Shown in pieces: positions 1 through 6,556 of a DNA stretch of 16,511 nt. This DNA is from an uncultured Lachnospiraceae bacterium (GTDB lineage Bacteria; Bacillota; Clostridia; Lachnospirales; Lachnospiraceae). Where the stretch lies: contig CAJUQO010000070.1 of NCBI GenBank assembly GCA_910588295.1, positions 1 to 16,511 on the forward strand. The letters are read 5' to 3'. Under the pieces are notes generated by a model. That model did no database searches. It was not told the DNA's origin and worked only from the letters and a program-made list of their open reading frames with translations. Positions within the stretch are counted from its first letter, which is position 1, and every line of letters starts with the position of its first letter. Position numbers and translations under genes: made by a program.

Positions 1-34
1 TCCCTGAAAACATGAGGTTTTTAAGAAAAATAGG

Positions 35-52
35 ATTGTAATACTTTACAAT
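35..52. promoter_or_regulatory. Palindrome upstream of the reductase, candidate operator
   Basis: The sequence ATTGTAATACTTTACAAT is an inverted repeat with perfect 7-base arms and a 4-base spacer. It ends 26 bases before the reductase start codon and overlaps TACAAT (47-52), which could serve as a -10 box, although no good -35 box lies at the right distance. The size and position suit a dimeric repressor. I cannot name the regulator: the arms lack one base pair of the usual Rex operator arm, and the match to other known operators is partial. Confidence 0.4.
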
Positions 53-78
53 ACCTGAGGCAGAAAGGGGGAAAAAGT

Positions 79-1227
79 ATGAAGTATCGTAAACTTGGCC
101 GCACAGGCCTGACTGTCAGCGAGATCGGCATGGGCTGTGAGGGCATGGTGGGAAAGAGTAACGAGGTGATCCGGGAGTATGTGGATGCGATGGAGGCGGG
201 CGGGGTCAACTGCATCGACCTGTACGCGCCCAACCCCGAGTTCCGCACGGGGCTTGGCCTGGCCCTTAAAGGGCGGCGGGACAAATTTATCCTGCAGGCC
301 CATCTGTGCGCGGTCTGGAAGGACGGGCAGTACAAGAGGACCCGGGAGATCTCCGAGGTGAAGGAGGGTTTTGCGGATCAGCTTGAGAGGCTGCAGACGG
401 ATCATGTGGAGATCGGCATGATCCATTATGTGGATTCCCTATCGGACTGGGAGACGGTGAAAGACGGCGACGTAATGAAATATGCGCTGGAGCTTAAAAG
501 CTCCGGTGTGATAAAGGCGGTCGGCATGTCCAGCCACAATCCCGAGGCGGCCCAGGCGGCGGTGGACAGCGGCCTCATTGATGTGCTGATGTTCAGCGTA
601 AACCCCTGCTATGATTTACAGCCGGGGAATGAGGATATTGAGCTGCTGTGGGCGCCGGAAAGCTATGCCGGAAACCTGGTGAATATGGATCCCGCCCGCC
701 AGGCACTGTATGAAGCCTGCCAGCGTAAGGGCGTGGGCATCACGGTCATGAAGGCTTTTGGCGGCGGCGACCTGCTGGACGAGAAATTATCTCCCGCCGG
801 GAAGGCCCTGACCCTGTACCAGTGCCTGCACTATGCGCTGACCCGCCCGGCGGTGGCCTCGGTGATGTCGGGAGCCCGGACAGTGGAGGAACTTAAGGTC
901 AGCATCGCCTATGAGGAGGCCCCAAAAGAGGAGAAAGATTACGCGGAAGCGTTTGCCTCCCTGCCGAAGATCAGCTGGCAGGGACACTGTATGTACTGCG
1001 GCCACTGTGCGCCCTGTCCCAAGGGGATCGACGTGGCGTCGGTGACGAAATTCCTGAACCTGGCCGTGGCTCAGGGCGAGCTACCTGAGACGGTGCGGGA
1101 ACACTATGGCGCGCTGGCCGAGACGGCTTCGGCCTGTGTGGCCTGCGGCGCCTGTGAGAAGCGATGTCCCTTCGGCGTGCCGGTGACGGAAAACATGAAG
1201 AAGGCTGTGGAAGTCTTTGGAAAGTAA
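79..1227 (+). CDS. Aldo/keto reductase-like oxidoreductase with C-terminal 2x[4Fe-4S] ferredoxin domain
   Basis: This 382-residue cytoplasmic protein is a predicted redox enzyme; its substrate is unknown. Residues 1-280 form an aldo/keto reductase barrel: it opens with KYRKLGRTGLTVSEIGMGC, as such proteins do, and has the loop Asp47, His116 in MIHYVD, and VGMSSHN near 148-154. Residues 300-370 are a bacterial ferredoxin-type domain with Cys304, 307, 310 and 313 followed by Pro, and Cys353, 356, 359 and 363 followed by Pro, enough for two [4Fe-4S] clusters. The usual catalytic Tyr five residues after the Asp is not seen (DLYAPN instead of DTAxxYG), and the usual Lys position reads QAH (residues 73-75), so standard carbonyl reduction is doubtful. 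The start at 79 follows a purine-rich AAAGGGGG ribosome binding site. The next gene starts 104 bases downstream on the same strand. Confidence 0.88.
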   Translation: MKYRKLGRTGLTVSEIGMGCEGMVGKSNEVIREYVDAMEAGGVNCIDLYAPNPEFRTGLGLALKGRRDKFILQAHLCAVWKDGQYKRTREISEVKEGFADQLERLQTDHVEIGMIHYVDSLSDWETVKDGDVMKYALELKSSGVIKAVGMSSHNPEAAQAAVDSGLIDVLMFSVNPCYDLQPGNEDIELLWAPESYAGNLVNMDPARQALYEACQRKGVGITVMKAFGGGDLLDEKLSPAGKALTLYQCLHYALTRPAVASVMSGARTVEELKVSIAYEEAPKEEKDYAEAFASLPKISWQGHCMYCGHCAPCPKGIDVASVTKFLNLAVAQGELPETVREHYGALAETASACVACGACEKRCPFGVPVTENMKKAVEVFGK

Positions 1228-1260
1228 GATTGTTTGTAACAAAGACAATTTAAATGAAGT

Positions 1261-1299
1261 TTGCATCGTAACGTGCAAGTTGTTTAACCGTTACGGTTA
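1261..1299. promoter_or_regulatory. Two adjacent inverted repeats before the antiporter gene
   Basis: The 104-base gap before the antiporter holds TAACCG-TTA-CGGTTA at 1285-1299, a perfect inverted repeat. Just upstream, TTGCA at 1261-1265 pairs with TGCAA at 1274-1278. A shorter palindrome, TTTGTAACAAA, lies near 1234-1244. Neither of the two main repeats is followed by a T run, so they do not look like terminators. They may be protein binding sites controlling the antiporter. No convincing sigma-70 promoter was found in the gap, so co-transcription with the reductase gene remains possible. Confidence 0.3.
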
Positions 1300-1331
1300 T
1301 CACGGAAAGAAAAGAGAAAGAGAGAACTCAT

Positions 1332-2648
1332 ATGAAGAAAAATAATCCCAGAGCGTTGCTGCCCATTGTCGTATTTCTGGTCTTATACCTGGGACTGGGG
1401 ATCTTGTTTGAGTATGTGATGGCGATCCCGATGGGCTTTTACAATATCCCCATCGTGACCGCGTTTCTGGCTGCCATCCTGACGGCCTGCCTCCAGAACC
1501 GGCAGCTTACGTTTGACGACAAACTGGAGATCATGGCCCAGGGTATGGCCGATAAAAATATCATTACCATGCTCCTGATTTTCCTGGTAGCCGGCACTTT
1601 CGTGGGCGTGGTGGGAAGGAGCAGCGCGGAGAGCGTGGCCTATTTCATGCTGTCGCTGATCCCGGCGAGGTTTGCGGTGGCGGTGCTGTTTGTGGTGTCC
1701 TGCTTTGTGTCCACGGCCATGGGGACCTCCGTGGGAACCATCACGCTGATCACCCCCATAGCGGTGGCGGTTTCGGCGGCCTCCGGTTTCGGCCTGCCCC
1801 TCTGCGTGGGTTCGGTCATGGGCGGAGCCATGTTCGGGGATAACCTGTCCTTTATCTCGGACACCACCATCGCGGCCTGTAACGGCCAGGGCTGTGCCAT
1901 GAAGGATAAGTTCCGCGAGAATTTCGGCATCGCCCTGCCGGCGGCCGTCGCTACGCTGGTGCTGATCCTGATACTGTCCCTGGGCACGGACTTAAGCGGC
2001 GCGGTGTCTCAGGAGTACAACCTGATTCAGATTATCCCCTATGTGCTGGTGTTGATCGGCGGCGTTGTGGGCATCAATGTGTTTGTGGTGCTTTTGATAG
2101 GCATCGTGTCCGGCGCGGTGATCATGCTGGCTACGGGTCAGGTAACGCCGGTGGATATGATCGGCAATATGGGTTCCGGCGCGTCCGGCATGTTTGAGAC
2201 TTGTATGGTGGCCGTCCTGGTGTCGGCCATGTGCGCGCTGATCCGGGAATACGGCGGCTTTGAGGCGCTGCTCTCGGCCATCCGCAAAGTCTTTAAGGGG
2301 AAAAAGGGCGGCCAGCTCGGCATGGGCCTTCTGGTGTGTGCCATGGACGTGGCTACGGCCAACAATACGGTGGCTATCGTCATGGCCAATCCGATCGCCT
2401 CGGAGATGGCGCAGGAATACGGGATCAGCAAGAGGAAATCCGCTTCCATCCTGGATACTTTCTCCTGTATTTCCCAGGGGGTGATCCCCTATGGTGCCCA
2501 GATGCTGGTGGCCCTCTCGGCGGCCAATGAGCTGGGGCATGAGCTGTCGGCTTTTGACGTGATCCCGAATCTGTTCTACCCCGGGTTTCTGCTGGTCAGT
2601 TCATTGATCTTTATTTTTGTGATTCCGGAGCGTGGGACGGCTAAATGA
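1332..2648 (+). CDS. Na+/H+ antiporter, NhaC family
   Basis: This 438-residue inner-membrane protein is predicted to exchange sodium for protons, as known for the NhaC family; some relatives exchange organic acids such as malate and lactate as well. About 10-12 hydrophobic segments run through the protein. The family signature is GGAMFGDNLSFISDTTIAA at about residues 164-182, with Asp170 and Asp177 in the positions typical of ion-binding acidic residues. A second conserved-looking stretch, MDVATANNTVAIVMANPIA, lies near residues 338-356. The length is typical of the family. The ribosome binding site is weak (AGAGAG-type), the poorest in this part of the window. It pairs logically with the predicted Na+-translocating ATPase further right, but it is not in that operon. 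The exact substrate cannot be read from the sequence. Confidence 0.88.
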   Translation: MKKNNPRALLPIVVFLVLYLGLGILFEYVMAIPMGFYNIPIVTAFLAAILTACLQNRQLTFDDKLEIMAQGMADKNIITMLLIFLVAGTFVGVVGRSSAESVAYFMLSLIPARFAVAVLFVVSCFVSTAMGTSVGTITLITPIAVAVSAASGFGLPLCVGSVMGGAMFGDNLSFISDTTIAACNGQGCAMKDKFRENFGIALPAAVATLVLILILSLGTDLSGAVSQEYNLIQIIPYVLVLIGGVVGINVFVVLLIGIVSGAVIMLATGQVTPVDMIGNMGSGASGMFETCMVAVLVSAMCALIREYGGFEALLSAIRKVFKGKKGGQLGMGLLVCAMDVATANNTVAIVMANPIASEMAQEYGISKRKSASILDTFSCISQGVIPYGAQMLVALSAANELGHELSAFDVIPNLFYPGFLLVSSLIFIFVIPERGTAK

Positions 2649-2777
2649 CAGGGCAGGGGCCGGATTCCCGCCTGAAAGGTTTATGTGTTTTTACGGACTT
2701 TGCAGCACACCGAAGGCGTATCCCAAGAAGCGCAAAGCCCCCGGCCGAACTTCAGCTCCAGTGATCATATTTTTTGA

Positions 2778-2805
2778 TGGACATATGGACGAAAATGGTT
2801 ATAAT
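2778..2805 (+). promoter_or_regulatory. Sigma-70 type promoter for rubredoxin
   Basis: TGGACA at 2778-2783 and a consensus TATAAT at 2800-2805 are separated by 16 bases. Transcription would start near 2812, giving a leader of roughly 80 bases before the rubredoxin start codon. The -35 box matches consensus at five of six positions. This makes the rubredoxin gene independent of the antiporter gene. Confidence 0.6.
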
Positions 2806-2818
2806 AAGACCTGTACAG

Positions 2819-2832
2819 GCGCATATATGCGC
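2819..2832. promoter_or_regulatory. Perfect palindrome in the rubredoxin leader
   Basis: GCGCATATATGCGC is a perfect 14-base palindrome starting about seven bases after the predicted transcription start. The position would suit a repressor that blocks promoter clearance. As RNA it could form only a short hairpin with a minimal loop. The binding protein is unknown. Confidence 0.35.
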
Positions 2833-2893
2833 AGACGGCGGCTGTGAAGGTACTGAACAGTTACCGCAAACGAAAATCAGGAGGTAAAAGACA

Positions 2894-3052
2894 ATGACAA
2901 AATATGAGTGCGAACCCTGCGGTTATGTGTATGATCCCGAGGCAGGCGATCCCGACAACGGCATTGAGCCGGGAACCGCTTTTAAGGATCTTCCGGAGGA
3001 TTGGGTGTGCCCGCTGTGCGGCGCAGGCAAGGAGGAATTTGCCGAGGTGTAA
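2894..3052 (+). CDS. Rubredoxin
   Basis: This 52-residue cytoplasmic iron protein carries single electrons through one Fe(Cys)4 centre. The ligands are Cys6 and Cys9 (CEPCGYVYDP) and Cys39 and Cys42 (WVCPLCGAGKEEF). It also has the family's aromatic core (Tyr4, Tyr11, Tyr13, Phe30, Trp37, Phe49) and the acidic DPDNGIEPGT loop. The length is standard for the short clostridial form. The start follows a full AGGAGGT ribosome binding site eight bases upstream. In anaerobes rubredoxin usually serves oxygen- and peroxide-detoxifying enzymes such as rubrerythrin or flavodiiron proteins, but no such partner lies nearby. It is a single-gene unit with its own promoter and terminator. Confidence 0.96.
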   Translation: MTKYECEPCGYVYDPEAGDPDNGIEPGTAFKDLPEDWVCPLCGAGKEEFAEV

Positions 3053-3068
3053 GAAATTCGGCGCGGTT

Positions 3069-3104
3069 CCCCGGGCAGAGCGTATCTGTCCGGGGATTTT
3101 TTTT
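3069..3104 (+). terminator. Intrinsic terminator after rubredoxin
   Basis: CCCCGGGCAGA (3069-3079) pairs with TCTGTCCGGGG (3085-3095) in an 11-base-pair stem with one G-U pair and a five-base loop, followed by eight Ts (3097-3104). This is a strong classical terminator. It ends only 17 bases before the start codon of the acetyltransferase gene, and no promoter fits in that gap. Confidence 0.9.
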
Positions 3105-3121
3105 GCAGGAGGTATAGATAT

Positions 3122-3577
3122 ATGGAAAGCAAATTAGTTATTCGTGATATGGAAACAAGGGATCGGGAGCAGGTGCTGGCGCTGGAGGATCTGTTTTACC
3201 ACTCGGACGCGGTGTGCCATCCGGTGGATCCGTCCGTATGGGAGAGGTGTTTTGACGCGGCGATAGAAGAGACGTCCACGCTGCGGGGGCTGGTTCTGGA
3301 GGAAGCGGGGCAGATCGCCGGGTATGCGTACATCACGACATTCTTTGCCACGGAGGTGGGCGGCTTGTGTCAGATGATCGAGCAGATTTACATTAAGGAA
3401 GGCTGCCGCCATAAAGGGTACGGTTCCCGGCTCTTGGCGTGGCTGGAGCAGGAGTACCCCGCGGTGCGCCGGATGCGCCTGGAGGTGACGGAGGAAAACC
3501 AGGATGCGGTCCGCTTGTATAAAAAGATGGGATATGAGTTCCTGGGATATCTTCAGATGGTTAAAGAGAGAATCTGA
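3122..3577 (+). CDS. GNAT family N-acetyltransferase
   Basis: This 151-residue cytoplasmic enzyme is predicted to transfer an acetyl group from acetyl-CoA to an amine on an unknown small molecule or protein. The acetyl-CoA binding motif A is QIYIKEGCRHKGYGSRLLAWLE (residues about 88-109), with R96, G99 and G101 fitting the (R/Q)xxGx(G/A) pyrophosphate loop. Motif B follows as LEVTEENQDAVRLYKKMGYEFLGY, with Asn126 and Tyr133 in the usual places. The length is normal for a single-domain GNAT. The ribosome binding site AGGAGG (3107-3112) lies directly behind the T run of the rubredoxin terminator. Expression therefore probably depends on read-through or on a promoter inside the rubredoxin gene. 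The substrate cannot be inferred from the neighbours. Confidence 0.9.
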   Translation: MESKLVIRDMETRDREQVLALEDLFYHSDAVCHPVDPSVWERCFDAAIEETSTLRGLVLEEAGQIAGYAYITTFFATEVGGLCQMIEQIYIKEGCRHKGYGSRLLAWLEQEYPAVRRMRLEVTEENQDAVRLYKKMGYEFLGYLQMVKERI

Positions 3578-3622
3578 CAGGACAATATAAATTTTTAAAC
3601 GGGTCTGTACATTCTGCGGATC

Positions 3623-3680
3623 TGTTAAAGAAATCTTAAACCTTTGCCTGATTTTTTCTTAAAAAAATTTCCCCTATACT
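3623..3680 (+). promoter_or_regulatory. Promoter region of the two-component operon with 11-base repeats
   Basis: TATACT at 3675-3680 is a good -10 box, seven bases before the likely transcription start. No consensus -35 box precedes it; the matching position is a T run. Upstream, TTAAA occurs at 3625 and again at 3636, an 11-base period, within the partly repeated TGTTAAAGAAA and TCTTAAACCTT. OmpR/PhoB-family regulators bind 11-base direct repeats and often activate promoters with poor -35 boxes. The downstream regulator may therefore control its own gene. This is inference from spacing only. Confidence 0.4.
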
Positions 3681-3702
3681 ATACATGGAGGTTGAAAGTG
3701 AT

Positions 3703-4404
3703 ATGTACAACATTCTGGTATGCGACGATGAGAGGGATATCGTGGAGGCGCTGAAAATCTATCTGGAGGCGGAGGGCTACCGTACGTTTCCCGCATACAC
3801 GGGGAAGGAGGCCCTGGCCGTCATGGAGCGGGCCGAGATCCATCTGGCGCTGATGGATATCATGATGCCGGTGATGGACGGCATCACCGCCATGGTGGAG
3901 ATCCGCAGACGGAGCAATGTGCCGGTGATCCTCCTGACAGCCAAGGGGGAGGACACCGACAAGATCCTGGGCCTGAATGTGGGGGCCGACGATTATGTGA
4001 CGAAGCCCTTCAACCCGGTGGAGGTGCTGGCCCGTGTACGTTCCCAGCTCCGGCGCTACATGCAGCTGGGCAGCGGAAAGAAAGAGGAGCGGGGGCTCCT
4101 TGTACTGGGCGGCATCGAGCTGGATCCAAAGGCCGTGGAGGTGCGGCTGGACGGGGAAAGGCTCTCCCTCACGCCTACCGAGTACGAGATCCTAAAGCTC
4201 TTCATGGAGCATCCCGGCGAGGTGCTCTCTCCGAAGGAGATCTACCGCCGGGTCTGGAAAGAAGCGCCTGTCAGTGCCGAGGGTACCGTCGCCGTGCATA
4301 TCCGCCATCTCCGGGAAAAAATAGAGATTACCCCTTCGGATCCCCGCTATCTCAAGGTAGTCTGGGGTCAGGGGTATAAGCTCGAGAGAGGGGACAGACC
4401 ATGA
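3703..4404 (+). CDS. Response regulator, OmpR/PhoB (winged helix) family
   Basis: This 233-residue cytoplasmic transcription factor is activated by phosphotransfer from the adjacent histidine kinase. The receiver domain (residues 1-118) has acidic residues Asp8 and Asp9, phospho-acceptor Asp52 (LMDIMMPVMDG), Thr79 (VILLTAK) and Lys101 (YVTKPF). The DNA-binding domain (about 130-231) has LSLTPTEYEILKLFMEHPGEVLS, TVAVHIRHLREKIE and the wing sequence VWGQGYKL, typical of the OmpR class. I chose the ATG at 3703 because GGAGG lies 11 bases upstream and MYNILVCDDE is the normal beginning; the ATG at 3685 sits inside the ribosome binding site region and almost on the predicted transcription start. 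The stop codon overlaps the kinase start (ATGA). It resembles VanR-like regulators, but no resistance genes are present and the regulon is unknown. Confidence 0.95.
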   Translation: MYNILVCDDERDIVEALKIYLEAEGYRTFPAYTGKEALAVMERAEIHLALMDIMMPVMDGITAMVEIRRRSNVPVILLTAKGEDTDKILGLNVGADDYVTKPFNPVEVLARVRSQLRRYMQLGSGKKEERGLLVLGGIELDPKAVEVRLDGERLSLTPTEYEILKLFMEHPGEVLSPKEIYRRVWKEAPVSAEGTVAVHIRHLREKIEITPSDPRYLKVVWGQGYKLERGDRP

Positions 4405-6446
4405 AAAAATTACTGACAAAGGGCTGGGCAAAAGGTATTGCCGGTATACTCGCTACATTTTTCTTTGCTGCCGCTGCTGCCTGCGGGGCGTGTACATTGT
4501 ATCTGATGGAAAATGGATATTATGTAGACTCTTTGGAAGAGATCCAGGATCAGGGACTGAGGAACCGGGCAGAATATTATGGGGCTACTGTATATGGATT
4601 GTATAAAAGAGACGGCGAGCAGCCCTGGCTCGAAGAGAAGGAAGAATTCCGCTACCGGCTGCTGGACGCGTCGGGGAAAGAGCTGGCGGGAAATTACCGG
4701 GAAGGGAAGGACGGCGGATTATTCCATTCCTGGGAATATCAGGAGGCCCGCATGGATCTGGGCGTAGATGACGCCGGGGTATGGCCGGCGGACGCGCCTT
4801 TTGAGGCGACGCCGAAAAAAGGGGTCATGTACTATCCATCGCGTATGGGGGTGGAGATGTACGCGGAGGAAGAGGATCCTGAAACATGGAGCTGGCGCTG
4901 TAGGGTGCCGGCCTGCACGGTGGAGGTTTATATGAATCGCGCCGCCGCGCTGAAAACCTATGAGGATGATTTAAAGTTTTCAGAGGCAATGTACGGTATG
5001 CGGGCCGCGTTTCCGGCCAGCTTTGCGGGGAGCTTGCTGCTGACGGCGGCCTGTCTGGCTTTTCTGTACGCGGCGGCGGGACGCACAGGCGACGGCAAAG
5101 AGATCCGGGCCGGCGTCCTGGAACGGATTCCCTTTGATGTGTTTACCTGCCTGGCCTGCCTGGCCGCGGGCCTGTTAATCAATTTGTCTATAGAGCTTCA
5201 GTGGCAAGCGGAAGAGAGCGTCCGGCTGGCGGTTATGGTGTTTGTCGTCTTATGTGGCTGGTTTATAGGCCTGCTCTACACACTCAGCATCGCCGTGCGG
5301 CTGAAGCGCCATGAGATTTTGAAGGGCTGGCTTTCTGTCCGGATCCTGCGCTGGTGCGCCCGCCAGATGGGGAAGGCGGGCCATATGGCCGGAGTTCTTC
5401 TCCGCGGGCTGCCGCTGTACGGAAAAGCCCTGGCGGCCTACGCCCTGCTGGCTCTGGCGGAGGGTATTTTGCTTTCCGCATGCTGGTATGATATGGAAGT
5501 ATATGTGATGTTCTGGATGCTGGGGAAGATCCTGCTGGCCCTTGGGCTGGCGTATCTGATCCTGGTGCTGCACAAACTGCAGCAGGGAGGTAAAGAGATC
5601 GCTTCCGGCAACATGGATTATCACGTGGATACAAAGTACATGTTCTGGGATTTCGAGGAGTTCGGCGAGTGCCTGAACCATATTCGGGACGGCCTGGGCC
5701 GGGCGGTGGAGGACCGGATAAAGAGCGAGCGTTTTAAAACGGAGCTGATCACCAACGTGTCCCACGATATCAAGACGCCGCTGACCTCCATCATCAGCTA
5801 TGTAGATTTAATAAAGAAAGAGGAGATGCCCACGGAGGCTCTGCGGGAGTATGTGGAAGTGCTGGACCGCCAGTCCCAGCGGCTGAAGAAACTGATTGAG
5901 GATCTGGTGGAGGCTTCCAAAGCGTCCACGGGGAATATAACGGTTCAGCTGGCGGAGTGCGACGTACAGGTGCTCTTAAACCAGTCCATGGCCGAGTACC
6001 AGGAGAAGCTGGAAAAGGCCGGCCTGATCCCCGTACTGAAGCAGCCGGACAGTCCCGTGCATATCCGGGCCGACGGCCGCCATCTGTGGAGGATCTTCGA
6101 TAATCTGCTGAACAATATCTGCAAATACGCCATGCCGGGAACCCGGGTGTACCTGGATGTAACCCTCCTGGACGGCGAAGCCCGGATCACCTTCCGCAAT
6201 GTCTCGGAATCCCCGTTGCAGATGGACGGGGAAACTCTGCTGGAGCGGTTTGTCCGGGGCGATACCTCCCGACATACCGAGGGGAGCGGCCTGGGACTGT
6301 CCATTGCGGCCAGTCTGGCCCAGCTGCAGCATGGACGCCTGGAGCTTGTGACCGACGGCGATCTCTTTAAGGTGGTACTGGTCTTTCCGGCGGTTTTGCC
6401 CGCGGCCTATCCGGTGAAGGATTGGGGCGAAGCGGCGGCTCGCTGA
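4401..6446 (+). CDS. Membrane sensor histidine kinase, VanS-like
   Basis: This 681-residue kinase senses an unknown signal and phosphorylates the response regulator encoded just before it, with which it shares ATGA. A first membrane segment (about 11-36) precedes an extracytoplasmic domain (about 37-200) with no recognisable fold. Further hydrophobic segments lie near 206-226, 245-264, 275-299, 340-361 and 367-389, more than in a classical two-helix sensor. A HAMP-like linker leads to the H-box FKTELITNVSHDIKTPLTS with phospho-acceptor His455. The ATPase domain has N-box IFDNLLNNICKYA (Asn568) and a glycine-rich GSGLGLSIA box (628-636). The usual DxGxG box is not seen; the matching place reads FRNVSE (598-603). 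That replacement is, to my knowledge, common in Firmicutes VanS-like kinases. Nearby genes do not reveal the signal. Confidence 0.93.
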   Translation: MKKLLTKGWAKGIAGILATFFFAAAAACGACTLYLMENGYYVDSLEEIQDQGLRNRAEYYGATVYGLYKRDGEQPWLEEKEEFRYRLLDASGKELAGNYREGKDGGLFHSWEYQEARMDLGVDDAGVWPADAPFEATPKKGVMYYPSRMGVEMYAEEEDPETWSWRCRVPACTVEVYMNRAAALKTYEDDLKFSEAMYGMRAAFPASFAGSLLLTAACLAFLYAAAGRTGDGKEIRAGVLERIPFDVFTCLACLAAGLLINLSIELQWQAEESVRLAVMVFVVLCGWFIGLLYTLSIAVRLKRHEILKGWLSVRILRWCARQMGKAGHMAGVLLRGLPLYGKALAAYALLALAEGILLSACWYDMEVYVMFWMLGKILLALGLAYLILVLHKLQQGGKEIASGNMDYHVDTKYMFWDFEEFGECLNHIRDGLGRAVEDRIKSERFKTELITNVSHDIKTPLTSIISYVDLIKKEEMPTEALREYVEVLDRQSQRLKKLIEDLVEASKASTGNITVQLAECDVQVLLNQSMAEYQEKLEKAGLIPVLKQPDSPVHIRADGRHLWRIFDNLLNNICKYAMPGTRVYLDVTLLDGEARITFRNVSESPLQMDGETLLERFVRGDTSRHTEGSGLGLSIAASLAQLQHGRLELVTDGDLFKVVLVFPAVLPAAYPVKDWGEAAAR

Positions 6447-6509
6447 TTATTGCAGGACGTTTTGTCAGTGGAAGTATGGAAACATACAGGGGAAAGGATA
6501 AAATCCAGA

Positions 6510-6554
6510 AAAAAGGAAGATGGTACGAAATGTTATCGTATCATCTTCCTTTTT
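6510..6554. terminator. Bidirectional terminator between the kinase and Uma2 genes
   Basis: A 19-base-pair stem (6510-6528 with 6536-6554), containing a single non-Watson-Crick G-T pair, closes a seven-base loop. The arms begin and end in A and T runs, so each strand reads as a GC-containing stem followed by Ts. It can therefore end transcription of the kinase gene from the left and of the Uma2 gene from the right. It stops two bases before the Uma2 stop codon at 6557-6559, so the minus-strand transcript enters the hairpin almost as translation ends. Confidence 0.88.
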
Positions 6555-6556
6555 CC

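Noticed and set aside
2632..2847. Plus-strand frame of 71 codons between the antiporter and rubredoxin genes
   Set aside because: It overlaps the end of the antiporter gene, has no ribosome binding site, runs through the rubredoxin promoter, and its product resembles no family.
2812..2893. Riboswitch in the rubredoxin leader
   Set aside because: The leader is only about 80 bases, has no terminator or sequestering helix, and shows no conserved core of a known riboswitch class.
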